A stretch of 64,000 nucleotides of DNA. Origin: Chloroflexota bacterium (GTDB lineage Bacteria > Chloroflexota > UBA11872). Below, piece after piece: positions 8,848 through 19,429 of this stretch; the stretch's first letter is position 1; the number at the start of each line of letters is the position of its first letter. Under the pieces are notes generated by a model. The model saw nothing but the letters and a program-made list of their open reading frames with translations. It ran no database searches and was not told the origin of the DNA. The stretch is taken from contig JAJDZU010000014.1 of NCBI GenBank assembly GCA_022824495.1, forward strand, positions 62,001 through 126,000, written 5' to 3'. Position numbers and translations under genes: made by a program.

Positions 8848-8881
8848 AACCGCCCCGCCGGCGCTGGCCGGCGGGGCGGTT
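8848..8881 (-). terminator. Rho-independent-type terminator of groEL
   Basis: A perfect 15-bp stem (8848-8862 with 8867-8881) closes a 4-base loop, 20 bp after the groEL stop. Reading on the minus strand it is followed by TTTGCATTT. The stem is almost wholly G+C. It separates groEL from the metal-importer promoter. Confidence 0.8.
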
Positions 8882-8901
8882 GAACGACCCGAAGTGTGGA
8901 C

Positions 8902-10527
<1,626 letters not shown>

Positions 10528-10674
10528 GCTTTCGTCCCTTTCGACCCGGCTGACCGCCAGCAGGATGCTTCGGTCTTCGTATAGGGGTCGTGTCTGGTCC
10601 GCCAGTCAGACGACGCGTACCGAACAGACTGGGACGCGCGCTGACGCGGATCGAATCAATCGCGTTAGCAGCCC

Positions 10675-10704
10675 ATTGTAGGGATTGGCGAAAATGAGCG
10701 TCAA
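10675..10704 (-). promoter_or_regulatory. Predicted groEL promoter
   Basis: On the minus strand a -35 TTGACG (10699-10704) and a -10 TACAAT (10675-10680) are 18 bp apart, close to the housekeeping sigma consensus. The start would lie near 10668. No complete CIRCE element (TTAGCACTC-N9-GAGTGCTAA) is present in the 220-bp upstream region; only a TTAGCA half-like stretch is seen near 10665. Confidence 0.65.
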
Positions 10705-10750
10705 GAGATTCCGCTATTCGCGACGGAAGTGCGCGGGGTCGTATCCGGGC

Positions 10751-12013
10751 CTACGTGGTGCCCGACTCGACCGGTTTCGGTAGCTCGCGTAGCGACCGAA
10801 TCGGCGAGAGGAACAGCCAGAGAGCGACCGCGAATTCAAGCCCCGCGGCGACAAAGAGTGTCGGCCGCATGCCAAAGGCCTCAGCGACAACACCACCGAC
10901 AAGTGCACCGAGCGGGACCAACCCAATCTCCAGGGTGTTCATGATGCCGTTCATGCGGCCCTGAAGCCGAAGCGGAGTGCTTGCCTGACTCAGGCTGCCC
11001 TGGCAGACGCCATAAACCGTGGCGCCGATGCCGAACAGGAACATTGAGACCGTCAGCAACACGACGACGGCTGCGAGCGGCCCACCGGCGAGTGGGGTCA
11101 CCAGGTCGCTCAACGCCGCGATGACGACCGCAACGATCATGGCCCGACCTGGACCCATCCAGCGGATCAGCCGTTCCGCGGTGAAGGCGCCGACCATGAA
11201 CCCCACACTGCTGACCGCGAACAGGAAGCCGAATGCCAGCGGCTCGACTTCGAGCTGCTTGTTGACATAAAGCAGCCACACGGCCTCGAACATCGCATTG
11301 AACACGGCGATACCGCCGAGGGCGACGGCGATGGCGAGCAGAATTCGATTCCGGCCGACGACGGCTAGTCCCTCGCGGGCCTGCTTGAGGAAGCCGTCGT
11401 CGGTCGCAGTCGTTGTAGGTTCGGACTCCGCAATTCGGATTCCTCGCAAGGCCAACGCTGAAATCACAAAGGTCACGGCGTCCACGACCAGCGCAACCGG
11501 CGCCGTGAACAGGTGGATCAAGACTCCGGCAACGCCCGGGCCGGCCACCTGCGACGCTGACGTGCCGATCGCGAGCTTGCTGTTGGCTTCCACCAACTCC
11601 TCCCGCGATACCAGTGACGGCAGAATCGACCGATTGGCCACGCCAAAGAACATCCAAAGCGTGCCGGTGCCGAGGGCAACCACGTACAGGTGTTCGATCC
11701 GCAAGACTTGCAGCCAGGCCGCGATTGGCACGGAGAGCAACAACAGCGCACGACCGTAGTCGGCAACGATCATCACCCGGCGCTTCCTGAGCCGGTCGAC
11801 CCAAACGCCCACGCCAATCCCAAATGCGAGCGACGGGAGGCCGCCGATGGCCGCCAGGATGCCCATCTGCAGCGGCGAGGCATCCAGCACCAGCACCGCC
11901 GTGAGCGGAAGCGCCAGAAAGGTGATCTGCGATCCAAAGGCTGAGACGGTCCCGCCAACCCACAGCTTCAGGAAGTTGGGGTGACGCCAGAGACCCTGCA
12001 GACGAACAGGCAT
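10751..12013 (-). CDS. MFS transporter, EntS-like (MFS_3) exporter family
   Basis: The protein has 420 residues and about 12 hydrophobic helices. The N-terminal half has the typical MFS_3 start (FLKLWVGGTVSAFGSQITFLALPLTA) and the loop 2-3 motif GVWVDRLRKRRVMIVAD, which matches the MFS G-x3-D-R/K-x-G-R-K pattern. A central cytoplasmic loop (about 190-215) contains an acidic/Thr-rich patch. The family includes enterobactin and macrolide exporters; the substrate here is unknown. The gene stands alone between groEL and the divergent JAMM-larE pair. Confidence 0.82.
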   Translation of the reverse strand: MPVRLQGLWRHPNFLKLWVGGTVSAFGSQITFLALPLTAVLVLDASPLQMGILAAIGGLPSLAFGIGVGVWVDRLRKRRVMIVADYGRALLLLSVPIAAWLQVLRIEHLYVVALGTGTLWMFFGVANRSILPSLVSREELVEANSKLAIGTSASQVAGPGVAGVLIHLFTAPVALVVDAVTFVISALALRGIRIAESEPTTTATDDGFLKQAREGLAVVGRNRILLAIAVALGGIAVFNAMFEAVWLLYVNKQLEVEPLAFGFLFAVSSVGFMVGAFTAERLIRWMGPGRAMIVAVVIAALSDLVTPLAGGPLAAVVVLLTVSMFLFGIGATVYGVCQGSLSQASTPLRLQGRMNGIMNTLEIGLVPLGALVGGVVAEAFGMRPTLFVAAGLEFAVALWLFLSPIRSLRELPKPVESGTT

Positions 12014-12143
12014 CGGACACCGGTGTCCTTTCCCGCCCCTGGGCGCCGGCAGTCACAGTGATAACGGCGGCCTTGTTCGCGCGCCGCACCGGCAATCGCC
12101 GAGCCTAACGAGGCTGGGCGAACGACAAGACACGCGGCTGACA

Positions 12144-12173
12144 TTGCCCAGCGGCTACCGCAATCCCTTATCT
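12144..12173 (+). promoter_or_regulatory. Predicted promoter of the JAMM-larE pair (leaderless geometry)
   Basis: A -35-like TTGCCC (12144-12149) and -10-like TTATCT (12168-12173) are 18 bp apart. Only 7 bases separate the -10 from the ATG at 12181, so transcription would begin at or next to the start codon. No Shine-Dalgarno sequence is visible in the remaining space. Confidence 0.5.
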
Positions 12174-12180
12174 TTGCGCT

Positions 12181-12621
12181 ATGCCGTTTCACCTGACCCG
12201 TGCTCAGCACGACCAGATCGTTGGCCAGGCGCGCGACGAGGCGCCCCTGGAGTGCTGCGGTCTGATTGGCGGGCAGGACGACACCGCCCTGAAGCTCTAC
12301 CCAGCCCGCAACGCCGACCAGAGCCGCGTGCACTACACCATCGATCCGCGCGACATGCTCAACGCCACCCGCGACATCGAAGACGTGCAGGGCTGGGACA
12401 TCTCGGCCTTCTACCACTCCCACCCACGCAGCGACGCCTACCCTTCGCCGACGGACGTTCGCGAGGCTGTTGAATCCGGCTACTCCGAGTACAGCCGATT
12501 CATCATCGTCTCGCTCATGAACCCCGAGCGGCCGGTGATGCGTTGCTTCTGGCTCCGAGGTGGGACGATCAGCGAGGAGCCACTGGTCGTCATCGATCCA
12601 ACGGGCGACGAAGGCACGTAG
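12181..12621 (+). CDS. JAMM/MPN+ metallopeptidase (Mec/CysO-peptidase-like)
   Basis: This 146-residue protein consists of one MPN+ domain. The zinc-site pattern is complete: Glu24 (APLECCG), His79 and His81 (YHSHP), Ser89 and Asp92 (SPTD). Stand-alone bacterial JAMM proteins of this length, such as Mec, cut amino acids or peptides off the C terminus of small ubiquitin-like sulfur carriers. No ThiS/MoaD/CysO-like carrier is encoded next door. It is followed after 9 bp by larE, a sulfur-transfer enzyme, so a role in sulfur mobilisation is likely. It is probably read from a leaderless promoter (12144-12173). Confidence 0.88.
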   Translation: MPFHLTRAQHDQIVGQARDEAPLECCGLIGGQDDTALKLYPARNADQSRVHYTIDPRDMLNATRDIEDVQGWDISAFYHSHPRSDAYPSPTDVREAVESGYSEYSRFIIVSLMNPERPVMRCFWLRGGTISEEPLVVIDPTGDEGT

Positions 12622-12630
12622 GATTTGGCT

Positions 12631-13497
12631 ATGGCCACCGCCGTTTACCAGCCGTCCATCGACCTTGAGGCCTCGCTCGAGGCCAAGACGCAGTTCCTGC
12701 GGCGGACGATTGGTGGCCTGGAACGCGCAGTCGTGGCCTACTCCGGGGGAGTCGACAGCACTCTGCTGGCGAAGGTGACCTACGACGTGCTGGGGGCTGA
12801 GGCCCTGGCGGTCACCGCCGTATCGCCCAGCCTGGCTCAAGCGGAGCGCGACGATGCCGCTCGGTTTGCCGCCCAGATCGGTATCCGGCACGAGTTCATC
12901 GAGACCCGCGAACTCGAAAACCCGGACTACCGGGCCAACGACAGTTCCCGCTGCTTCCACTGCAAGGCCGAGCTCTTCGACCGGCTGCGGGAGTTCGTGG
13001 CCGAGCGCGGCGTTCAGCACATGCTCTACGGGCCGGTGGTGGACGACCTTGGCGACTTCCGCCCCGGCATGGCCGCCAGCCGCGAGCGCGGCGCCCGCGC
13101 CCCGCTGGTCGAAGCCGGACTGCGCAAGGCTGAAGTCCGGGAGCTCTCGCGCCGTCTCGGCCTGCCCAGCTGGGACAAGCCGGCGGTAGCCTGTCTGTCG
13201 TCACGCGTTGCCTACGGCAGCGAGGTCACCGTGGAGAAGCTTGGACAGATCGAAGCCGGCGAGGCCCTGCTGCGCGCCGAGGGCTTCCGCGAGCTTCGCG
13301 TCCGCCACCATGGCCCGATTGCCCGCATCGAAGTCCCCGAATCCGAGCTGGCTCGATTCACCCAGGACTCCAACCGTCGCCGACGCATCATCGAGGGCCT
13401 GAAGTCGCTGGGCTTCACCTACGTAACCCTCGACCTGCAGGGCTTCAGGTCCGGTGCCATGAACGAAGCGCTGCCTGTGATTTCTACCGAGCAGTAA
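12631..13497 (+). CDS. larE: LarE-type ATP-dependent sacrificial sulfur transferase
   Basis: The protein has 288 residues. A PP-loop SGGVDS lies at 38-43 (AMP-forming ATP pyrophosphatase fold). The family block SRCFHCKAELFDRLR is present. Cys188 in VACLSSRVAYG corresponds to the cysteine whose sulfur is given up in Lactobacillus plantarum LarE. LarE modifies the nicotinate-derived precursor of the nickel-pincer cofactor, but larB, larC and larA are not in this window, and many LarE homologues have unknown acceptors. A TTG at 12625 is a possible start, but ATG 12631 with an upstream AGGA is preferred. It forms a two-gene unit with the JAMM peptidase. Confidence 0.88.
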   Translation: MATAVYQPSIDLEASLEAKTQFLRRTIGGLERAVVAYSGGVDSTLLAKVTYDVLGAEALAVTAVSPSLAQAERDDAARFAAQIGIRHEFIETRELENPDYRANDSSRCFHCKAELFDRLREFVAERGVQHMLYGPVVDDLGDFRPGMAASRERGARAPLVEAGLRKAEVRELSRRLGLPSWDKPAVACLSSRVAYGSEVTVEKLGQIEAGEALLRAEGFRELRVRHHGPIARIEVPESELARFTQDSNRRRRIIEGLKSLGFTYVTLDLQGFRSGAMNEALPVISTEQ

Positions 13498-13551
13498 CCG
13501 ACGGCGCGGCACGCGAGAGTTGAGCACGCGGACTCAGAGCAAGGAGCGGTC

Positions 13552-14439
13552 ATGAACGTTGAGATTCGCGACGAGCGCTTCCGGCAAGTAGTCGGCTACG
13601 ACGCTCCCGTCGAGGAACTGGCCACCGGGTTCGATTTCACCGAAGGCGCGGTCTGGAACCATGTTGAAGGCTGTCTCATCTTCAGCGACATGCCCGGCAA
13701 CGTCATGCGCAAATGGACGGCCGCGGACGGTATCCAGGTCTTCCGACAGCCCAGCAACATGGCGAACGGCAATACCTACGACCTGCAGGGACGGCTGGTC
13801 ACCTGCGAACACGCCACCAGCCGTATCACGCGCACGGAGCATGACGGCTCGATCACGGTTCTTGCCTCGCACTTCGACGGCAAAGAGTTGAACAGCCCCA
13901 ACGACGTGATCGTCAAGAGTGACGGCTCGATCTACTTCAGCGATCCGTCATTCGGGCGCATGGAGTACTACGGCGTGGCCCGCGACGTGGACCTTGACTT
14001 CCGCGGCGTGTACCGGCTTGATCCCGCGTTGGGAGACCTGACCCTGCTGGTCGACGACTTCGATCAGCCCAACGGCCTCACGTTCTCGCTGGACGAACGG
14101 CAACTCTTCATCAACGACACGATGCGTGGGCACATCCGTGTGTTCGATGTTGATGCTGACGGTGGGCTGACCGGTGGCCGCGTCTGGGCTGAACTGACTG
14201 GCGACCGCGAGGGCCTGGCCGACGGGATGAAGATCGACAGCGAGGGCAACCTGTACACGGCCGGTCCGGGCGGCGTTCAGGTGTTCGGACCGGACGCGAC
14301 CTGCCTGGGCGTCATCTACGTACCGCAGGGCGTTGCCAACTTCACCTGGGGGGACGCTGACCTCCAAAGCCTGTTCATCAATGCGGGGTCTGCGCTCTAT
14401 CGCACGCGAGTCAATGTCCCGGGCCGCACGCTGTTTTGA
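13552..14439 (+). CDS. SMP-30/gluconolactonase-family lactonase
   Basis: This 295-residue protein has the six-bladed propeller layout of SMP-30/gluconolactonase/LRE proteins. The divalent metal ligands can be assigned by motif: Glu in FTEGAVW, Asn in NSPNDVIV (with Asn in QPNGLTF) and Asp in LADGMKID. A strong AAGGAG Shine-Dalgarno sequence is placed 9 bases before the ATG. No export signal is present, so it is cytoplasmic. Family members hydrolyse sugar lactones; the exact lactone is unknown. The next gene, a solute-binding lipoprotein, starts only 7 bp downstream, hinting at co-expression with uptake. Confidence 0.85.
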   Translation: MNVEIRDERFRQVVGYDAPVEELATGFDFTEGAVWNHVEGCLIFSDMPGNVMRKWTAADGIQVFRQPSNMANGNTYDLQGRLVTCEHATSRITRTEHDGSITVLASHFDGKELNSPNDVIVKSDGSIYFSDPSFGRMEYYGVARDVDLDFRGVYRLDPALGDLTLLVDDFDQPNGLTFSLDERQLFINDTMRGHIRVFDVDADGGLTGGRVWAELTGDREGLADGMKIDSEGNLYTAGPGGVQVFGPDATCLGVIYVPQGVANFTWGDADLQSLFINAGSALYRTRVNVPGRTLF

Positions 14440-14446
14440 GGCAGCA

Positions 14447-15745
14447 ATGACCTCAAACATGTTGCTGACTTTTCGGCTCCTGTGTTCTGTGCCGGTACCG
14501 CCTAGGTCTAACCGTTCGAATGCGATTACATGCACCAGGGCAGTCCGTGTCCTCGCGACGCTTCTTCTCGCAACGGTGTTCGCGACCTGCGGCGAGACAG
14601 CACCGGCCGAACCTTTGAGACTCGGCCTGCTGACCTACATCAGCGAGGGATCCGCGCAGAACGCTCAGGATCGGCAGCGCGCGTTCCACCTGGCTATTTC
14701 CCACGTGAACCAGGCTGGCGGGGTGTTCGGGCGCCCGGTCGAAACCGTGGTGGCTGACACCAGACTGGACCCGGACACGGCGGTGGCCGAGGCGCGCCGT
14801 CTCATTGACGACGAAGGTGTGCACGGAATCGTGGGCCCCAGCTCCAGCGCCAACTCGTTTCCAGTGGCTGAGCAGGTGGCCGGGCCGTCCGGGATTCCCT
14901 TCATCAGTCCCGCCGCGGGCGCGGCACGGATAACAGATGCGAACGACAACGACTTCTTCTTCCGCCTCACGCTGTCCCAACGGGCGTACGGACCGGCGCT
15001 GGCGCAATTGACCCGTGAGCGTGGATTCCGAAACGTTGGTGTGCTCTACCGCGACGACCTCTGGGGCCAGGGACTGGCTGAGACGTTTGCGCAAGCCTGG
15101 GAAGGTTCTCTCGAGTTAGTCGCCGTTGAGATAGGCCGGACAGACATAGCCGACGCCGTACGGGAGTCCGCTGTCGGCGGTGCTGAGGCGCTCGTCGTCA
15201 TGTTATTCCCGGACGAAGCGGTAGTGGCGGTCCGCGAGGCGCTGGAGCTTGGCGTATATGAGCGGTTTGTGTGGGGCAGTGCGCTGCGAAACCTCGATCT
15301 GGTCAACGCCATCGGCGCGGACGCGCTGGCCGATACCTACGGCATCGGATCGTCCGCCCCAGGTGAACTCGCGCCGGCATGGGAGGCCTCGTATACCGAG
15401 GCACACGGCGAACCTCCGGTCGGCAGCTTTGCCCGGGAGGTCTATGACGCCACCGTTGCCCTGGCCCTGGCGGCGCAGGCCGGCAATAGCACCAACGGCG
15501 CGGTCATTCGCGATCATCTGCGCGCCGTCGGTACTGAACCGGGGGAGTCCTTCGAACCCGGACCGGACGGGGTGGCACGCGCGCTGGCGGCGTTGGCTGA
15601 TGGCAGAGAGATTGTCTTCAACGGCGCCTCCGGTCCGCTGGAGTGGGACGCCAATGGCGACCTGCGTCGAGGTCACCTCGGGGTCTGGCGTTACACCGCC
15701 GACGGTCGGATTGAAGACGTGCGTCGAATCCTCTACGAGTCTTGA
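14447..15745 (+). CDS. ABC-type solute-binding lipoprotein, branched-chain amino acid type (copy 1)
   Basis: The protein has 432 residues. An N-terminal hydrophobic segment (VLATLLLATVFATC) ends in a lipobox-like ATC with the anchoring Cys. The mature part has the periplasmic binding protein type I fold of LivJ/Peripla_BP_6: the opening LRLGLLTYISEG, the block GVFGRPVETVVADT, and GIVGPSSSANSFPVAEQV. It is clearly a paralogue of the next gene, with long identical stretches such as AQNAQDRQRAF-like and EARRLIDDEGVH. No permease or ATPase genes lie nearby, so it must use a transporter encoded elsewhere or serve as a sensor. ATG 14447 is chosen because an upstream start would overlap the lactonase. 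Confidence 0.83.
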   Translation: MTSNMLLTFRLLCSVPVPPRSNRSNAITCTRAVRVLATLLLATVFATCGETAPAEPLRLGLLTYISEGSAQNAQDRQRAFHLAISHVNQAGGVFGRPVETVVADTRLDPDTAVAEARRLIDDEGVHGIVGPSSSANSFPVAEQVAGPSGIPFISPAAGAARITDANDNDFFFRLTLSQRAYGPALAQLTRERGFRNVGVLYRDDLWGQGLAETFAQAWEGSLELVAVEIGRTDIADAVRESAVGGAEALVVMLFPDEAVVAVREALELGVYERFVWGSALRNLDLVNAIGADALADTYGIGSSAPGELAPAWEASYTEAHGEPPVGSFAREVYDATVALALAAQAGNSTNGAVIRDHLRAVGTEPGESFEPGPDGVARALAALADGREIVFNGASGPLEWDANGDLRRGHLGVWRYTADGRIEDVRRILYES

Positions 15746-15797
15746 CGTTCGTTAACGCGGGTGACCGTGCCGCGGCGGAGAACTGTCTAGTTGGGCA

Positions 15798-17102
15798 ATG
15801 GCATCGAAGCGTACGACGGGCAAGCCAGTGCGAATCCCCGTTGACGGGATGAGTGGGCTCGCTCCCGGATTTGGGCGTGCGTCTGCGGCGGTCGCAAGGG
15901 TGCTGGCGTTGGTTTTTCTCATGGCCGGTCTCAGCACATGTGGCGAAGCAGCGCAGGCGGACCCGCTGAAGCTTGGGCTGCTGACGTACATCAGCGCCGG
16001 TTCGCCCCAGAACGCCCAGGACCGTCAAAGGGCATTTGAGCTGGCGATCACACACCTCAACCAGGCCGGCGGAGTGTTTGGTCGGCCGGTCGCGACCGCC
16101 GTCGGCGATACCGCGCTCGATCCGGATACCTCGGTGGCCGAGGCCCGACGCCTGATTGATGACGAGGGCGTGCATGCGCTGGTCGGTCCCAGCACCAGCG
16201 CCAACGCATTGCCCGTGGCCGAGCAGGTAGCCGGACCGGCCCGCGTGCCACTCATCAGTCCCTCTGCCACCTCGCCGAGCCTTACCGAGGCCGCGGACGA
16301 CGACTTCTTCTTCCGCGCCGCCCTCTCGGACCTGGCGCAGGGACCGGTGCTGGCCCGGATTGCCCGCCAGCGTGGATTCGACAACGTGGGCCTGATCTAT
16401 CGAGACGACCTATGGGGCCGGGGCCTCGCAAGCGCCTTCGAAGATGCCTGGGACGGCTCGGTTCATTCAATTGCCAGCGAACCCGGCCAAACCAGCTTCG
16501 CCGTAGCTCTGCGCGAGTCCGCGGCCGGCGGGGCCCAGGCCCTGATTGTGATCCTGTTCCAGACCGAGGCCATTGCTGCCGTTCGTGAGGCCCTGGACCA
16601 CGGCGTGTACGACCGGTTCGTACTTGGCGACGCCCTCAAGAACACCGAGCTGATCGAAGCGATTGGGGCTGACGCGCTGGCGGGCACCTATGGCGCGGGC
16701 ACCGCCGTTCAGCCGGACAGCGAGTCCTCAGCCGCCTGGACGGCGGCCTGGCTCGACACGTACGGGGAGCCGCCGAAGGGCTCGTATGTTCGCGAGGTCT
16801 ACGACGCCACCATTGCCCTGGCGCTGGCCGCCCAGGCCGCGAACACCACCGACGGCGTTGCAATCCGTGACCGGCTGCGCTCAATCGGCGTTGAGCCCGG
16901 CCAGCCAGTCGTCGCGGAGCCCGAAGGGATCGCCCGGGCGCTCGAGGCGCTGGCCGAAAGCGGTGAGATCATCTACCAGGGCGCCTCCGGCACGCTCGTC
17001 TGGAACGCCGACGGCGACCTCGCGCAAGGCCACGTCGGCATCTGGCGCTTCACGGCCGACGGGCAGATCGAAGACGTGGAGGCCGTTCCGTACCCTAGTT
17101 AA
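15798..17102 (+). CDS. ABC-type solute-binding lipoprotein, branched-chain amino acid type (copy 2)
   Basis: This 434-residue tandem paralogue follows copy 1 after 52 bp. The hydrophobic signal VLALVFLMAGLSTC ends in a lipobox (LSTC). Blocks such as PLKLGLLTYISAGSPQNAQD, EARRLIDDEGVHALVGPS and FFFRAALS mirror copy 1 almost position by position. The C-terminal halves differ more, as expected if ligand preference has drifted. It is also an orphan with respect to ABC permeases. The pair arose by local duplication. Ligands are unknown; the family binds amino acids, amides, urea and aromatic acids. Confidence 0.84.
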   Translation: MASKRTTGKPVRIPVDGMSGLAPGFGRASAAVARVLALVFLMAGLSTCGEAAQADPLKLGLLTYISAGSPQNAQDRQRAFELAITHLNQAGGVFGRPVATAVGDTALDPDTSVAEARRLIDDEGVHALVGPSTSANALPVAEQVAGPARVPLISPSATSPSLTEAADDDFFFRAALSDLAQGPVLARIARQRGFDNVGLIYRDDLWGRGLASAFEDAWDGSVHSIASEPGQTSFAVALRESAAGGAQALIVILFQTEAIAAVREALDHGVYDRFVLGDALKNTELIEAIGADALAGTYGAGTAVQPDSESSAAWTAAWLDTYGEPPKGSYVREVYDATIALALAAQAANTTDGVAIRDRLRSIGVEPGQPVVAEPEGIARALEALAESGEIIYQGASGTLVWNADGDLAQGHVGIWRFTADGQIEDVEAVPYPS

Positions 17103-17309
17103 CGTCTCCGACCGGACGAGTGGCCAGTCCGTTATTGCTGGTCTCGGATGCGCTCTGAGGTTGCGTCCAGCCCCTGAACTCCGCCGACGAATTGATCGCG
17201 GATGTAGCACCACAATCGCGCTCTTCACGGCAGCGGCCGCTCGACAACCCAGCTAGGCTGAGTGCCGAACGACGATCCAATCCGACGCCCCTGCAAGGAG
17301 CCTGTTCCC

Positions 17310-18302
17310 GTGAGTCCTTCACCTTTGCGCATGGTTCAGTGGGGGACCAAGCATCCCCACGCGGCGGGCTGGTTGAGCGTGATGCTCGACAATCCGGATG
17401 TCGAAGTGGTGGGCGTCTACGAGGACGACGCCGACCGCCGGCAAGAGCTCGCATCCAGCGGCAACGCGCCGTGGAGCCAGACGACCTGGCTCGACGATCT
17501 GAGTGCCGTTCTGGAAGACGCCAGCGTCGACGCGGTGGCTGCGGAAGGCGACAACTCGGAGAACCTGCAACAGGGCGAGGCCGTCATCGCGGCTGGCCGC
17601 AACTTGCTGCTGGACAAGCCGGCCGGGCACGATCTGCCCCGCTGGGAACGCGTGCTGGAATTTGCCGCCGAGCAGGACCTCTACATCCAGCTTGGCTACA
17701 TGTTCCGGCATCACGACGGCTACCAGCGCATCGCGAACTGGGCGCGAAGCGGGATGTTGGGCGACATCTTTGCCATCCGCGCCCACATGTCCACGTACGT
17801 CGAGCCGTCCACCCACTCACTGCTGGCCAGCTTTTCCGGCGGTGTGTTCTACGACCTGTGCGGCCACGTACTGGACCAGATCGTCTGGACGCTTGGCCGG
17901 CCTGATCGGGTGACGCCGTTCATGCAGCGCGTGCGGCCCGAGAGTGGATTCGTGGACAACGGCGTGGCTGTGCTGGAGTACCCGGGGGCGCTGGCCATTG
18001 TGGACATCGCCGGGCTTGAAGTGCCGACGCGTCCTCGACGCTACGAGGTCTACGGTTCGCGCGGCTGGGCCATCATGGAACCGATGGAACCAGCGCAAAC
18101 GGTCCGGCTATCGCTGGACAGCGCGCGCGACGGTTTCTTGGAAGGCGAGCAGACGATGACGCTTGAGGCCCGGCCCCGCTACGTCGCCAGTCTGGAGGCG
18201 TTTGTCCGCACGCTGCGCGGCGAGCAGGCGCCCGAACGCTCGCTCGAGCACGAGCGCGTTGTGCAGGAAACCGTCATGCGGGCCACCGGCGCAATCGACT
18301 GA
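17310..18302 (+). CDS. Gfo/Idh/MocA-family oxidoreductase
   Basis: The protein has 330 residues with an N-terminal Rossmann domain. The opening MVQWGTKHPHAAGWL departs from the usual GxGxxG. The conserved EKP-like motif is LLDKPAGHDL, supplying the catalytic Lys region. A C-terminal alpha/beta domain (about 130-330) follows, with GGVFYDLCGHVLDQIVW carrying the Asp/His typical of substrate binding. The GTG at 17310 is preferred because an AAGGAG lies 9 bases upstream (17295-17300). Members oxidise sugars or inositols with NAD(P). The gene faces a convergent aldo/keto reductase, a common partner in sugar metabolism. Confidence 0.82.
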   Translation: MSPSPLRMVQWGTKHPHAAGWLSVMLDNPDVEVVGVYEDDADRRQELASSGNAPWSQTTWLDDLSAVLEDASVDAVAAEGDNSENLQQGEAVIAAGRNLLLDKPAGHDLPRWERVLEFAAEQDLYIQLGYMFRHHDGYQRIANWARSGMLGDIFAIRAHMSTYVEPSTHSLLASFSGGVFYDLCGHVLDQIVWTLGRPDRVTPFMQRVRPESGFVDNGVAVLEYPGALAIVDIAGLEVPTRPRRYEVYGSRGWAIMEPMEPAQTVRLSLDSARDGFLEGEQTMTLEARPRYVASLEAFVRTLRGEQAPERSLEHERVVQETVMRATGAID

Positions 18303-18324
18303 ACCTGCGGATCGGGCTGTTGGG

Positions 18325-19266
18325 CTAGTTCCCCAGCCCCAGCGCCAGGCCGCCGAAGATCGACTGCAGCCGCCCCCGGTCTTCTGGCGGAAGCGGTCCT
18401 CGGGCCATGGCGGCTACGTTGGCGTCCAGGTGATCCGGGTTAGCCGTGCCGGTCAGCACCGTTGAAATGGCGCTCGGCTCCAGCACATAGCGGTAGGCCG
18501 CGTCCGGCACCGATTCAACGTCGTCATGGACCAGCCAGCCCAGCGGGTCGTCGTCAGGCAGCGCGTCGGCTGCCAAGTGTCCTTCGGCTTTGAGTTCAGC
18601 AATGACCTCGCGCAGCCGTTCGGGGTTACCCAGCGCCCGACGCACGGCAATCATTACGATCAGGCCGATGTCGGCGGCTTCGGCGGCGTCCAGCACGTCC
18701 TGCTCGGCCGTCTGGTGCAACAGGTTGTATCCGACCATGAAGGCGTCGAAGTGCCCGTCGGCGGCCATCCGCTTGAAGGTCTCGTGGTGGACGTCGTCGT
18801 GCGCCTGCTCGGTCACGCCGAGAAAGCCGACCTTGCCGGCGCGTTGAGCTTCAAGGAGGACGGGCAGGTGCCGCTCCACAACCTCGTCGTACCGGTCAGG
18901 CATCAGACCGTGCACCTGGATCACGTCGATGTAGTTCACGCCCAGGCGCTCCAGGCTGTTGTCGATGGACGCTTGCACGCTCTCGGGACTCTTCAACTCG
19001 TTGTCGGCAAGCGGGCTGTATTTCGTGGCGACGATGACGTCGTCGCGAGGCACGCCGGCCAGCCCATGGCCCAGCAGGATCTCGCTGTCGCCATAGCTGG
19101 CCGCCGTGTCGAAGAAATTGATCCCGTGGTCCAGCGCGCGCCGGACCAGGCGACGGGCGTCGTCCAGGGTGGCGCCGCGGTTCTGTCCCATCTTGCTGGG
19201 GCCGCCGGTCCCCAGGCTGGCGAGCGACACGCGCAAATCCGTTCGGCCCAGACGCCGGTACTCCAT
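18325..19266 (-). CDS. Aldo/keto reductase
   Basis: This 313-residue TIM-barrel protein starts MEYRRLGRTDLRVS, the standard AKR opening. The catalytic tetrad is visible: Asp and Tyr in FFDTAASYGDSE, Lys in VATKYSP and His in IQVHGLMPD. The long upstream frame to 19386 lacks family similarity, while ATG 19266 has AGGAG 8 bases before it. It uses NAD(P)H for carbonyl/alcohol interconversion; the substrate is unknown. It diverges from csoR-copA. Confidence 0.85.
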   Translation of the reverse strand: MEYRRLGRTDLRVSLASLGTGGPSKMGQNRGATLDDARRLVRRALDHGINFFDTAASYGDSEILLGHGLAGVPRDDVIVATKYSPLADNELKSPESVQASIDNSLERLGVNYIDVIQVHGLMPDRYDEVVERHLPVLLEAQRAGKVGFLGVTEQAHDDVHHETFKRMAADGHFDAFMVGYNLLHQTAEQDVLDAAEAADIGLIVMIAVRRALGNPERLREVIAELKAEGHLAADALPDDDPLGWLVHDDVESVPDAAYRYVLEPSAISTVLTGTANPDHLDANVAAMARGPLPPEDRGRLQSIFGGLALGLGN

Positions 19267-19379
19267 CGAGGTGACTCCTGACGTGGTGGTGGACCTGAAA
19301 CATAGCGCGAGTAGAGCTTTCGCGAAGACAGGGGACGATGTTTGACTTGGACGGGATGAGGCGTAGTCTTGATAAGACC

Positions 19380-19398
19380 ACCCCACCAGGGGTGGGGT
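19380..19398. promoter_or_regulatory. CsoR-type palindromic operator upstream of csoR-copA
   Basis: ACCCCACC (19380-19387) and GGTGGGGT (19391-19398) form a perfect 8-bp inverted repeat around a 3-base centre. CsoR operators in other bacteria are GC-rich palindromes of the same character (runs of C then G). It lies 31 bp before the csoR ATG and just after a plausible promoter region (TTGGAC near 19347 and TGATAA near 19370, 17 bp apart). Confidence 0.7.
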
Positions 19399-19429
19399 AG
19401 GGAGAGATTGGCCGTCACGGAGACACGCG

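Noticed and set aside
10660..10680. Possible CIRCE element before groEL
   Set aside because: Only a TTAGCA half-like stretch is present; the GAGTGCTAA partner at the required spacing is missing.
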